Below, in pieces: positions 25,104 to 33,200 of a DNA stretch of 38,774 nt. Position 1 is the first letter of the stretch. Every line of letters begins with the position of its first letter. Below the pieces are notes generated by a model. That model made no database searches and was not told the origin of the DNA. It saw nothing but the letters and a program-made list of their open reading frames with translations. The translations under genes were made by a program, and so were the position numbers. Source of the DNA: DAOTUB01 sp034437455 (GTDB lineage: Bacteria > Chloroflexota > Anaerolineae > B4-G1); NCBI GenBank assembly GCA_034437455.1, contig DAOTUB010000305.1, positions 1 through 38,774 of the forward strand, given 5' to 3'.

Positions 25104-26225
25104 ATGACAACTCGATCCAAAGTAGCCGTATTGCGCACCCAGCCCGAGACGGTGCTGGAAGATTACGGGCGCCTGTTTGAGCTGGCGGGAGGGCCAGAGA
25201 TGCTCGACGCAGACGCGACCACGATCCTCAAGGAAAACATCTCCTGGCATTTCCCCATGCCGAGCGCCAACACCACGCCCTGGCAACTGGAAGGCACGAT
25301 CCTGGCCCTGCGTCGGGCCGGGTTCGAGGACCTGGTCTGCGTGCAAAACAAAACCGTGGTCAGCGATGCCTTCAGGGGCGCGGAGCTGAACGGCTTTGTG
25401 CCGATTTTCCGATATCACAACGTCCCGGTGCTCTACAACTTCAAAGACGAGGACATGACCTGGGTTCCCTACAAGCCCCAGGCCGAGATGGCCGTCCTGG
25501 ATCACATCTACCCCAGGGGCATTCACATCCCCGACTACTTTTTTGGCAAAAACATCGTTCACCTGCCGACGGCCAAATGTCACATGTACACCACGACCAC
25601 CGGGGCGATGAAAAACGCCTTTGGCGGGCTGCTCAGCACTCACCGGCATTACACCCACTCCTGGATCCACGAGACGCTGGTAGACCTGCTGGCGATCCAG
25701 AAAGAAATTCACCCCGGCGTCTTTGCCATGATGGACGGCACCACGGCAGGCAACGGCCCCGGACCGCGCACGATGACGCCGGTGGTCAAAAACGTCATCC
25801 TGGCCTCGGCTGACCAGGTGGCCATCGACGCCGCAGCCGCCAAGTTGATGGGATTCGACCCCCTCAGCATCGACTATATCCGCATGGCCCAGGAGCGCGG
25901 CCTGGGCGTGGGCGACGTGCGCGAGATCGAGTGGGTGGGCGACGACGTGTCGGGGGAGAATTGGGATTTTGAGGTGGGCTACAATCTGCACCGCGCCCTA
26001 TCCTGGCTGGCGTGGTACGGTCCGACGAAATTCCTGCAAAAGCTCGTCTGCCGCACCCCGCTGGTGATCATTCCCATCATGACCTCCAAGATCAACCACG
26101 ACTATATCCATTGGCCCCTCAAGGAGAAGCACATCTACGAGAGATGGCGGGCGAACACCCCCTGGGGCCAGTTATTCCAGCGGTATCAGCAGGAAGGTCA
26201 CCTGGCAAATGGGTTGGAGATCTGA
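25104..26225 (+). CDS. DUF362 family protein
   Basis: The 373-aa protein starts at ATG 25104, seven bases after AAGGAGG; longer frames reaching into tilS are not real. It matches DUF362 proteins: an N-terminal VAVLRTQPETVLEDY, then a core with NIVHLPTAKCHMYTTTTGAMKNAFGGL, GVFAMMDGTTAGNGPGPRT, and KNVILASADQVAIDAAAAKLMGF. The family is widespread and its reaction is not established; some members carry ferredoxin-type clusters, but the CxxCxxC pattern for one is absent here. It is cytoplasmic by sequence. Confidence 0.9.
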   Translation: MTTRSKVAVLRTQPETVLEDYGRLFELAGGPEMLDADATTILKENISWHFPMPSANTTPWQLEGTILALRRAGFEDLVCVQNKTVVSDAFRGAELNGFVPIFRYHNVPVLYNFKDEDMTWVPYKPQAEMAVLDHIYPRGIHIPDYFFGKNIVHLPTAKCHMYTTTTGAMKNAFGGLLSTHRHYTHSWIHETLVDLLAIQKEIHPGVFAMMDGTTAGNGPGPRTMTPVVKNVILASADQVAIDAAAAKLMGFDPLSIDYIRMAQERGLGVGDVREIEWVGDDVSGENWDFEVGYNLHRALSWLAWYGPTKFLQKLVCRTPLVIIPIMTSKINHDYIHWPLKEKHIYERWRANTPWGQLFQRYQQEGHLANGLEI

Positions 26226-26234
26226 GGAGGCGAT

Positions 26235-27293
26235 ATGTTAAGCGATAGAGGACGCGCGATCCTATTCTGGTTCACCGTCAGCATGATAGTGCTCGTCGCC
26301 GCCGTAGCGGTCCTGGCGATCCTGCGAGCGTGCAACAGCGTCATATCACCGCGAGAACCCGCTCCGGCGATCCGTCCCGGCGAGATCACGCTCTGCCCCG
26401 GCGAACAGCGTCGATTCACCGCCGAGGACGGCGCTCAGGTCACGTGGGCGGCCACGGGCGGAACGATCGGAGAGGACGGCCTCTTCACCGCCGGAAACAC
26501 GGTAGGCGACTATACCGTCACAGCCATGGGAAGCGACTCGGGCGAGGCGACCACAGCCAGCGTGCATATCGTCCCCTGTACCGTGGAGGCTCCTCCTACC
26601 CTCACCCCCACCGCCACCACGACCCCCACCCTGGCTCCCCCACCCGTCTCGATTCCCACGCCTACACCGGGAGGCGCCGGTTTCTCACCCACCGACCCCC
26701 AGGGCGACGTGGGCACGTATGACACAGGCGACCCGGTCGCGTCTCCCCCCGCCGGTGTAGACATCCGCGTCGCCAGCGTGGTAGATGGTCTGCGCGTGGT
26801 GCTCCAACCCACAGAAAACGTACCCGAGGAACTAGCTGACTGGGTTGACGAGGGCGACGTGCTGCTGTGGCTCTCCCTCCACGAACCGATCCCCGACCCG
26901 CCAGGAGGATATCGCGACTGGCTCTTTGCGCTCGACCTGGATGGAGATATGGAGACGGGCAGACCGGCAGGCTCGGCCCGCATCAACCCCGACCTGGGGA
27001 CCGAGGCGGCCATCGGCGTTCGCTACGACCAAATTAATGGAGAATACGTACCCTACCTTCTGACGTGGAACCCGGCGCAGGGAAACTGGACCGAGAACCT
27101 CGAGGCGACGCGCTTCTACCTGAACGATGCGCGCACGCTGATCGGGTTGGCCCTGCCGCTGGAAACACTCACGCAGACCGTGTCCCAGGTCACCGGTGTG
27201 ACGGTCGCCCCCGACGCTGTAAAAGGCCGGGCGGCGGCGCTCGCCACAGAGGAACAGACGGTGATTGATTTTTACCCTGAGCGGCCCGACTGA
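26235..27293 (+). CDS. Membrane-anchored extracytoplasmic protein with Ig-like domain and Pro/Thr linker
   Basis: The 352-aa protein has one N-terminal membrane segment (about residues 11-33, FWFTVSMIVLVAAVAVLAIL). An Ig-like, BIG2-type segment follows (PGEITLCPGEQRRFTAEDGA, WAATGGTIGEDGLFTAG, about 50-115). A Thr/Pro-rich linker (PTLTPTATTTPTLAPPP) leads to a C-terminal beta-rich domain (about 170-350) with LFALDLDGDMETGRPAG and IGVRYDQINGEYVPYL that I cannot assign. GGAGG precedes the ATG, and the gene begins nine bases after the DUF362 stop. It probably sits outside the membrane. Confidence 0.85.
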   Translation: MLSDRGRAILFWFTVSMIVLVAAVAVLAILRACNSVISPREPAPAIRPGEITLCPGEQRRFTAEDGAQVTWAATGGTIGEDGLFTAGNTVGDYTVTAMGSDSGEATTASVHIVPCTVEAPPTLTPTATTTPTLAPPPVSIPTPTPGGAGFSPTDPQGDVGTYDTGDPVASPPAGVDIRVASVVDGLRVVLQPTENVPEELADWVDEGDVLLWLSLHEPIPDPPGGYRDWLFALDLDGDMETGRPAGSARINPDLGTEAAIGVRYDQINGEYVPYLLTWNPAQGNWTENLEATRFYLNDARTLIGLALPLETLTQTVSQVTGVTVAPDAVKGRAAALATEEQTVIDFYPERPD

Positions 27294-27321
27294 TTGGACG
27301 GTGACACTGCCAGCGGCAGAT

Positions 27322-27350
27322 TTGACATTTCGCCCTCTCTGCGGTAGCAT
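27322..27350 (+). promoter_or_regulatory. ffs: Promoter of the SRP RNA gene
   Basis: Perfect TTGACA (27322-27327), a 17-base spacer and TAGCAT (27345-27350). Transcription would begin near 27357, exactly where the closing stem of the RNA begins. Confidence 0.85.
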
Positions 27351-27356
27351 GTCACC

Positions 27357-27624
27357 GGTCGTGCTAGACGGGGAGCTGGCGGTGCCCTGTACCCGCAAAC
27401 CGCCATAGCGGGGTCGAATTCCCCCCCGAGGGCTAGATCACTCGAGACTGCTGGGGTCAAGTGGTGTTGAAGACTGGGTCCTGCGCGGCAGGAGCCTCTG
27501 AACCCCGTCAGGTCCGGGAGGAAGCAGCGGTAAGGAGTCCCCTCCTGGGCGCCGCAGGAGCGCCTGGTCGGAGCTGGCTAACTCTGGCAAGTCGAGGGAT
27601 CGGTTCGAAGGGGAGTGCACGGCC
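27357..27624 (+). ncRNA. ffs: Signal recognition particle RNA, large bacterial type
   Basis: The 5' Alu-domain sequence GTGCTAGACGGGGAGCTGGC and GGTGCCCTGTACCCGCAAAC match the large SRP RNA of Bacillus and relatives. The SRP54-binding loop is at about 27507-27527: GTCAGGTCCGGGAGGAAGCA. The 5' end GGTCGTGC pairs with the 3' end GCACGGCC (27617-27624), giving a length of about 268 bases, the size expected for this type. A T-rich stretch follows (ATTTTGTCTTT), which could end transcription. The RNA binds Ffh and works with FtsY. Exact ends are estimates. Confidence 0.95.
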
Positions 27625-27682
27625 ATTTTGTCTTTAATGAAGGAGGCGGCGAGAGAGTCGCTGCCTCCCTCGTATCAACCAC

Positions 27683-27710
27683 CCTTGCGAAGGTTGCAAC
27701 CTTCGCAAGG
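27683..27710. repeat. Perfect 28-bp palindrome between the SRP RNA gene and the G5 gene
   Basis: CCTTGCGAAGGTTG is followed directly by its reverse complement CAACCTTCGCAAGG with no spacer. It lies 11 bases before the next ATG. No T run follows, so it looks like a dispersed palindromic repeat rather than a terminator. Confidence 0.85.
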
Positions 27711-27721
27711 CTCAAGAGCGT

Positions 27722-29173
27722 ATGGAAAGAGCCTCATCCCAACATCTATATCCGCCGCAGGGACTCACAGCCCTCGCGGCGTTGGTGCTCATCACCGGCA
27801 CGCTGGCCGCCGGTTATCAGACGACACTGACCCCGGTCACCCTGGTGCTGAACGATCAGGTGCAGCAATTGTACACCCAGCAGGATACCGTCGGCGCGTT
27901 GCTGCTGGATATTGGTCTCACGCTTCATCCCCAAGACATTGTCGTCCCCGCCCCAGACACAGAGATTGATCCGGGGCTGATCGTCAACGTGCAACAGGTC
28001 CATCCCGTGCGCATCACCGCCGACGGGCGCGAGGTTGTACTTCATACCCACGCCACGTCGGTCGAAGCTGCGCTCGTAGAAGCGGGCATAACGCTGGAAC
28101 CTCACGACGAGGTAGAGAGCGAGGGAGAATTCCTGGCAGGTAACCCGGCGACAGGTCGTCTTGGCGAGCCTGTCGAACTATCAGGGCAGCGCCCCGAGCC
28201 GGTCCACATCACCGTTCGCCGCGCCGTTCCGTTCACACTGCACGAGAACGACCAGGCGATCCCCCTTTACACCACCGCCGCGACCATCGGCGAGGCCCTG
28301 CATAGAACCGGGTTGACGCTCTACCTGGCCGATCACGTCCAACCGGGGCTGGGCGAGCGCATATCGGCCGGGATGCACGTCTACGTAGCTCGCTCAATAC
28401 CCGTGGCAGTGCAGGTGGACGGACGAACCATTCGCACCCGCACTCATCGCGAGCGCGTTGGCGAGGTACTGGCCGATCTGAACATCGTGCTTACGGGCCA
28501 GGACTATACCACTCCCACGCCTGATTCGGCTCTGGGAAAAGAGAACACAATCCGGATCGTGCGCGTCACCGAGCGATTTTTGATCGCGCAGGAACCGATC
28601 CCTTTCGAGACCGTGTGGCAGCCTGCCCCAGAGTTGGAGATCGATCACGAGGGATTGTTGCAAGAAGGGGCTCCCGGCGTCCGGGAACGGCGTATCCGCG
28701 TGCGTTACGAAGACGGCCACGAGATCACGCGGACGGTCGAGGATGAGTACGTCGCAGTTCCACCCACGACAAAAATCAGGGGGTATGGGACAAAGATCGT
28801 CGTCCGCACCCTCGACACTCCGTCCGGCCCGGTCGAGTACTGGCGGACGATCGGTATGCTGGCTACCTCCTATTCCGCCGCCACGTCCGGCACACCCAGG
28901 TCAAGCCCCTGGTATGGGCGCACGCGCACGGGGATGCAGATGAGAAAAGGGATCGTCGCCGTCGATCCAAATGTGATTGACTTGCGCAGTCGAGTCTATG
29001 TGCCCGGCTATGGGATCGGCATCGCCGGAGACACCGGTGGCGCCATCAAAGGAAAACGCATCGATCTAGGGTACGACGACGATAACCTGGTGCTCTGGTG
29101 GCGCTGGGTCAACGTCTATCTTTTGACCCCCGTGCCGCCCGCTTACCAGATCAACTACCGCCTGGGACCCTAG
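27722..29173 (+). CDS. Cell-wall protein with DUF348 repeats, G5 domain and 3D domain (YabE/Rpf-like)
   Basis: The 483-aa protein has an N-terminal hydrophobic segment (LAALVLITGTLAAGYQTTL), so it is exported or anchored. Three DUF348-type repeats follow (VTLVLNDQVQQLYTQQDTVG, VRITADGREVVLHTHATSVE, FTLHENDQAIPLYTTAATIG), then a fourth-like repeat, a G5 domain (about 290-370, ending RTVEDEYVAVPPTTKIRGYG) and a 3D domain at the end with conserved aspartates in IVAVDPNVIDL, AGDTGGAIKG and IDLGYDDD. Such proteins are linked to peptidoglycan remodelling. A short palindrome is read in frame at 28149-28175. No Shine-Dalgarno is evident at ATG 27722, so the start is uncertain. Confidence 0.9.
   Translation: MERASSQHLYPPQGLTALAALVLITGTLAAGYQTTLTPVTLVLNDQVQQLYTQQDTVGALLLDIGLTLHPQDIVVPAPDTEIDPGLIVNVQQVHPVRITADGREVVLHTHATSVEAALVEAGITLEPHDEVESEGEFLAGNPATGRLGEPVELSGQRPEPVHITVRRAVPFTLHENDQAIPLYTTAATIGEALHRTGLTLYLADHVQPGLGERISAGMHVYVARSIPVAVQVDGRTIRTRTHRERVGEVLADLNIVLTGQDYTTPTPDSALGKENTIRIVRVTERFLIAQEPIPFETVWQPAPELEIDHEGLLQEGAPGVRERRIRVRYEDGHEITRTVEDEYVAVPPTTKIRGYGTKIVVRTLDTPSGPVEYWRTIGMLATSYSAATSGTPRSSPWYGRTRTGMQMRKGIVAVDPNVIDLRSRVYVPGYGIGIAGDTGGAIKGKRIDLGYDDDNLVLWWRWVNVYLLTPVPPAYQINYRLGP
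28149..28175. repeat. Palindromic repeat inside the G5/3D protein gene
   Basis: CGACAGG (28149-28155) and CCTGTCG (28169-28175) are perfect inverted arms around a 13-base loop. It is read in frame as part of NPATGRLGEPVELSG, a low-complexity insert between two DUF348 repeats. Confidence 0.65.
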
Positions 29174-29182
29174 AGCCGGACG

Positions 29183-30019
29183 ATGAACGCGCGCCAGCTT
29201 CTGAATCAGTGGAACCTCCGACCAGACAAAAAACTGGGTCAGAATTTTCTTCTCGATCAAAACATACTCGACAAGATCGTCGCTGCCGCCGAACTGACAC
29301 CTGGTGACGTCGTCCTGGAGATTGGTGCGGGAACAGGGGCGTTAACCGAGCGCCTGGCTCAACAGGCCGAGAGCGTGATCGCCGTCGAGATCGATCGGCG
29401 GCTGATGTCCCTCCTGCAAAGCGCGCTGGCCGATCTCAACAACGTCACGCTGATTCAAGGGGACATCCTGACCCTCGACCTCGCTTCCCTGATCGGCGGA
29501 GCCAACGTCCCGTACAAGGTCGTCGCTAACCTGCCCTATTACATCACCTCGGCGGTGCTCCGGCACTTGCTGGAGGCGACGCCAAAGCCGCAGCAGATGA
29601 TCGTCACGGTGCAGCGAGAGGTAGCGGAGCGCATCGTCGCCAAGCCAGGAGAGATGAGCCTGCTGGCCGTGAGTGTGCAGTTCTACGGACATCCCGAACT
29701 GCTCTTTCGCATCAAACCGGGCAGCTTTTACCCCGCGCCAGAGGTGGAATCGGCGGTGGTGCGGCTGGTTCCTCGCACCGAGCCGCCCGTGCCCCAACAT
29801 GAGCAGGGCGCTTTTTTTCGCATCGTGCGGGCCGGCTTTTCCCAACGCCGCAAGCAACTCCACAATGCTCTGAGCGCCGGCCTCGATCCATCGTCTGGCC
29901 ATGAGATAGCGACGACACTGAGAAAAATCGGCATCGATCCCCGGAGACGCGCTCAGACGCTCAACCTCGAAGAATGGAGCAAGATCACCCATGCACTTGG
30001 CGATCTCGACAATAGATAA
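29183..30019 (+). CDS. rsmA: 16S rRNA (adenine(1518)-N(6)/adenine(1519)-N(6))-dimethyltransferase
   Basis: The 278-aa enzyme (KsgA) dimethylates two adjacent adenines near the 3' end of 16S rRNA. It has KKLGQNFLLDQNIL, the SAM-binding VLEIGAGTGALTERL, AVEIDRRL, the catalytic NLPYYITSA, and the C-terminal GSFYPAPEVESAVVRL. Length is typical. It starts nine bases after the G5/3D gene; in many bacteria an rpf/yabE-type gene precedes ksgA, so the order is conserved. Confidence 0.96.
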   Translation: MNARQLLNQWNLRPDKKLGQNFLLDQNILDKIVAAAELTPGDVVLEIGAGTGALTERLAQQAESVIAVEIDRRLMSLLQSALADLNNVTLIQGDILTLDLASLIGGANVPYKVVANLPYYITSAVLRHLLEATPKPQQMIVTVQREVAERIVAKPGEMSLLAVSVQFYGHPELLFRIKPGSFYPAPEVESAVVRLVPRTEPPVPQHEQGAFFRIVRAGFSQRRKQLHNALSAGLDPSSGHEIATTLRKIGIDPRRRAQTLNLEEWSKITHALGDLDNR

Positions 30020-30131
30020 CTCGATCCATTTACCAAACCCAAAACAAGATCGTCCAGCTCCGCGTTAAGAATCGCCCAAGCCTTCCCTTTCACCGTCGGC
30101 TCTCCCGATCGTGCATCGTTATCTGAAAGAG

Positions 30132-30176
30132 TTGTAACCATATTGTAACCCAGGCAACACAAAAAGTATTGTAAAA
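30132..30176. repeat. TTGTAACC direct repeats upstream of the bactofilin promoter
   Basis: TTGTAACC occurs at 30132-30139 and 30143-30150, 11 bases apart, about one helical turn, and TTGTAAAA at 30169-30176. They lie 35-80 bases upstream of the -35 box in an otherwise empty 275-base region, so they could be regulator sites. Confidence 0.4.
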
Positions 30177-30210
30177 TGAAACCATCAGCCCTGCAAACTC
30201 GAGTGTCTTT

Positions 30211-30239
30211 TTGACCATTTATCATATATGCTGTATAAT
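30211..30239 (+). promoter_or_regulatory. Strong sigma-70-type promoter before the bactofilin gene
   Basis: TTGACC (30211-30216), a 17-base spacer and perfect TATAAT (30234-30239). The start of transcription near 30246 would leave a leader of about 50 bases. This is one of the two best promoter matches in the window. Confidence 0.85.
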
Positions 30240-30294
30240 GCTTACAGGCATTTTCCTTCGGCCTGGGTCAGCATGACCGACGAGGTATTTTTCG

Positions 30295-33200
30295 ATGCAA
30301 CGAAATATCGTTCAGCCCATACGTGTCCGAGGCTTTTATGAAGGCAGTCTCGCGGTTGCCAATAAAGTTCTGATCACCCCTGAAGGCGTGGTAAGCGCTA
30401 ATATCACCGCAGAACACATCATCGTGCAAGGCACCATTGTTGGCAACGTCCAAGCTGAACAAGTGGAAATTCACGCCAGCGGCAAAGTATGGGGCAATAT
30501 CTACACTCAGGCTTTTCACATTGAACCTGGTGGCCTCGTCCGGGGACAGATCATCACCCCGTTTCAAAATGAGCACAAACTTGACGAGCCATCTTATCCC
30601 CAAGAATCGCACGATGAAAACCTGGATCGTCTTTTAGCCGAGTTGGAAACGGCAGCTCAAAAACAGAATGGCAAAGATGATCCATCCGAGCCCTCCCAGT
30701 CACTGAACGTCCAAGAAACACTGATTCGTGTCGCCCGGGCCAAGAACAAAACAATTTCTCAACTGCAACGGGAACTCGCCGCCGCACATGCATCTCTGAC
30801 AGGCCAACAACCGTTGGTAGAAACGCTCTCCACCGGTCTTCTCCACGCCGACGAAAAGTACAAGATCGAACTGGCGCAGCAAAACGCTGCTTTGAGCAAA
30901 GAAGTAGAAAAACTTGACAAAAGCGTCTGGAGACACGAGCAGAACTGTGTCAAGCTTCAGGACGAACTGCAAGAAATGCAAACAGCTCTGGATGCATCAC
31001 AGGATGAGATAACGTGTCTGACCAGGGACCTGACCACATCCAAAGCTCAATTCCAGCAAGTGAGCGAGGAGCTTGCTCGCAAGCAATCTCAGGTCGAGGA
31101 ATCTAAACAAATCCACATTCAACTGGCCGAGCTTACGGCCGAACGGGACGATCTCAAGGCCGCCATCACCCAATTGACAGGCGCCCTCGGCGTTACCGAA
31201 CGACGACTGGCGCAGACCGAAACCACCGCCGAGCAACTCGCCGCCGAGCGAGACGAGCTCCACAACGCTCAGCACGCAGTCCAGGCTCAAGTCGAACAAC
31301 TTGTCATCGAGCGGGATGAACTCCAGGATACCATCGCCCACTTGACGGATGAGCTCAATGCCACTGAGCAACGATTGGCCCAGACTGAGGCTGTCACCGA
31401 GCAACGCGACATCGAGCGAGATGACATCCACGATGCCCAGCGCACCGCTCAGGCCAGGGCAGAGCAGCTCGCCGCCGAACGGGATAAACTCCAGGACACC
31501 GTCGCCCGCTTGACGGACAAGCTCGACGCCGCTGAGCAGCAATTGGCCCAGATCGAGGCCACCGCCGAAAAACTCGCCGCCGAACGGGACGAGCTCAAGG
31601 CCGCCGTCGCCCGCTTGACGGACGATCTCGATGCCACCGAAAAACAATTGGTCCAGCAGAGCAACCTATTGGCGCAGACCGAGGCTGCCGTTGAGCAACT
31701 TACCACCGAGCGAGATGACCTCCAAGACACCCAAAACACCGCCCAGGCCAGGACCGAGCAACTCACCGCCGAACGGGACGACCTCAAAGCCGCCGTCGCC
31801 CGCCTGACGGACGAGTTTGCCGCCACCGAAAAACAATTGGCCCAAACCGAGGCCGCTGCCGAAAAACTCGCCGCCGAGCGCGACGATCTCGACGATGTCC
31901 AAAGCACAGTCCAAGCTCAAGCCAAGCAACTTGCTGCCGAGCGAGATGACCTCAAGGCCGCCGTCGCCCGCTTGACGGACGATCTCGATGCCGCTGAACG
32001 GCAATTGGCCCAGACCGAAACCGTCGCAGAGGAGCTTGCCGCCGAGCGCGACGACCTCCAGGAGACCCAGAACGCCGCCCAGGCCCGAGTCGCGCAACTC
32101 GCCGCCGAGCGGGACGAGCTGGAGGCCACCGTCGCCCGCCTGACGGACGACCTCGACGCCGCTGAACGGCAACTGGCCCAGACCGAGACCGCCGCCGCGC
32201 AACTCGCCGCCGAGCGCGACCGCCTCCACGAGGACCAGAGCGCAGCCCAGGCCCGAGTCGCGCAACTCGTCGCCGAGCGGGACGAGCTGGAGGCCACCGT
32301 CGCCCGCCTGACGAACGACCTCGACGCCGCCGAGAAGCAACTGGCCCAGACCGAGACCGCCGCCGCGCAGATCGCCGCCGAGCGCGACCGCCTCCACGAG
32401 GGCCAGAGCGACGCCCAGGCCAGGGTCGAGCAGCTCGCCGCCGAACGGGACGAGCTGGAGGCCGCCGTCGCCCGCCTGACGGACGACCTCGACGCCGCCG
32501 AGGAGCTTGCCGTCGAGCGCGATGACCTGAAGGCTACTGTCGTCCGATTGACAGGCAATCTCGACGCCGCCAAGCAATGGTTAGCTCAACAAAATAATCT
32601 ACTGACGCAGATCCAAGCCGCTGCCGAACAGCTCGCCGCCGAGCGCGACGACCTCGATGACACCCAGGATGCCGCCCAGATCAGAGTCAAGCAGCTCACT
32701 ATCGAACGGGATCAGCTCAAGGCCGCCGTCGCTAAATTGACGGAAAATCTCAAAGCCGCCGAACAAAGGTTGACGCAGACCGAGACCATCGCCGCGCAAC
32801 TCGCCGCCGAGCGGGACGAGCTGGAGGCCGCCGTCGCCCGCCTGACGGGCGACCTCGACGCCGCCGAGAAGCAACTGGCCCAAACCAAGACCGCCGCCAA
32901 ACAACTCGCCGTCGAACGGGACGATCTCAAAGTCACGGTCGTCCAATTAACGGGTACTCTCGACGCTGCTGAAGAGCAATTGGCACAAACTCAGGCCATC
33001 GCCGAACGTCTCGCCACAGAGCGAGATGGCCTCTACAACAACCAGGGCGTTGACCTGATCCGAGTCGAGCAGCTCGCCGCCGAGCGGGACGAGCTAGAGG
33101 CCGCCGTCGCCCGCCTGACGGACGACCTCGACGCCGCCGAGAAGCAACTGGCCCAGACCGAGCCCGCCGCCGCGCAACTTGCCGCCGAGCGCGACCGCCT

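Noticed and set aside
29953..30225. Small minus-strand frame after rsmA
   Set aside because: It overlaps the 3' end of rsmA and shows no recognised motif or ribosome binding site.
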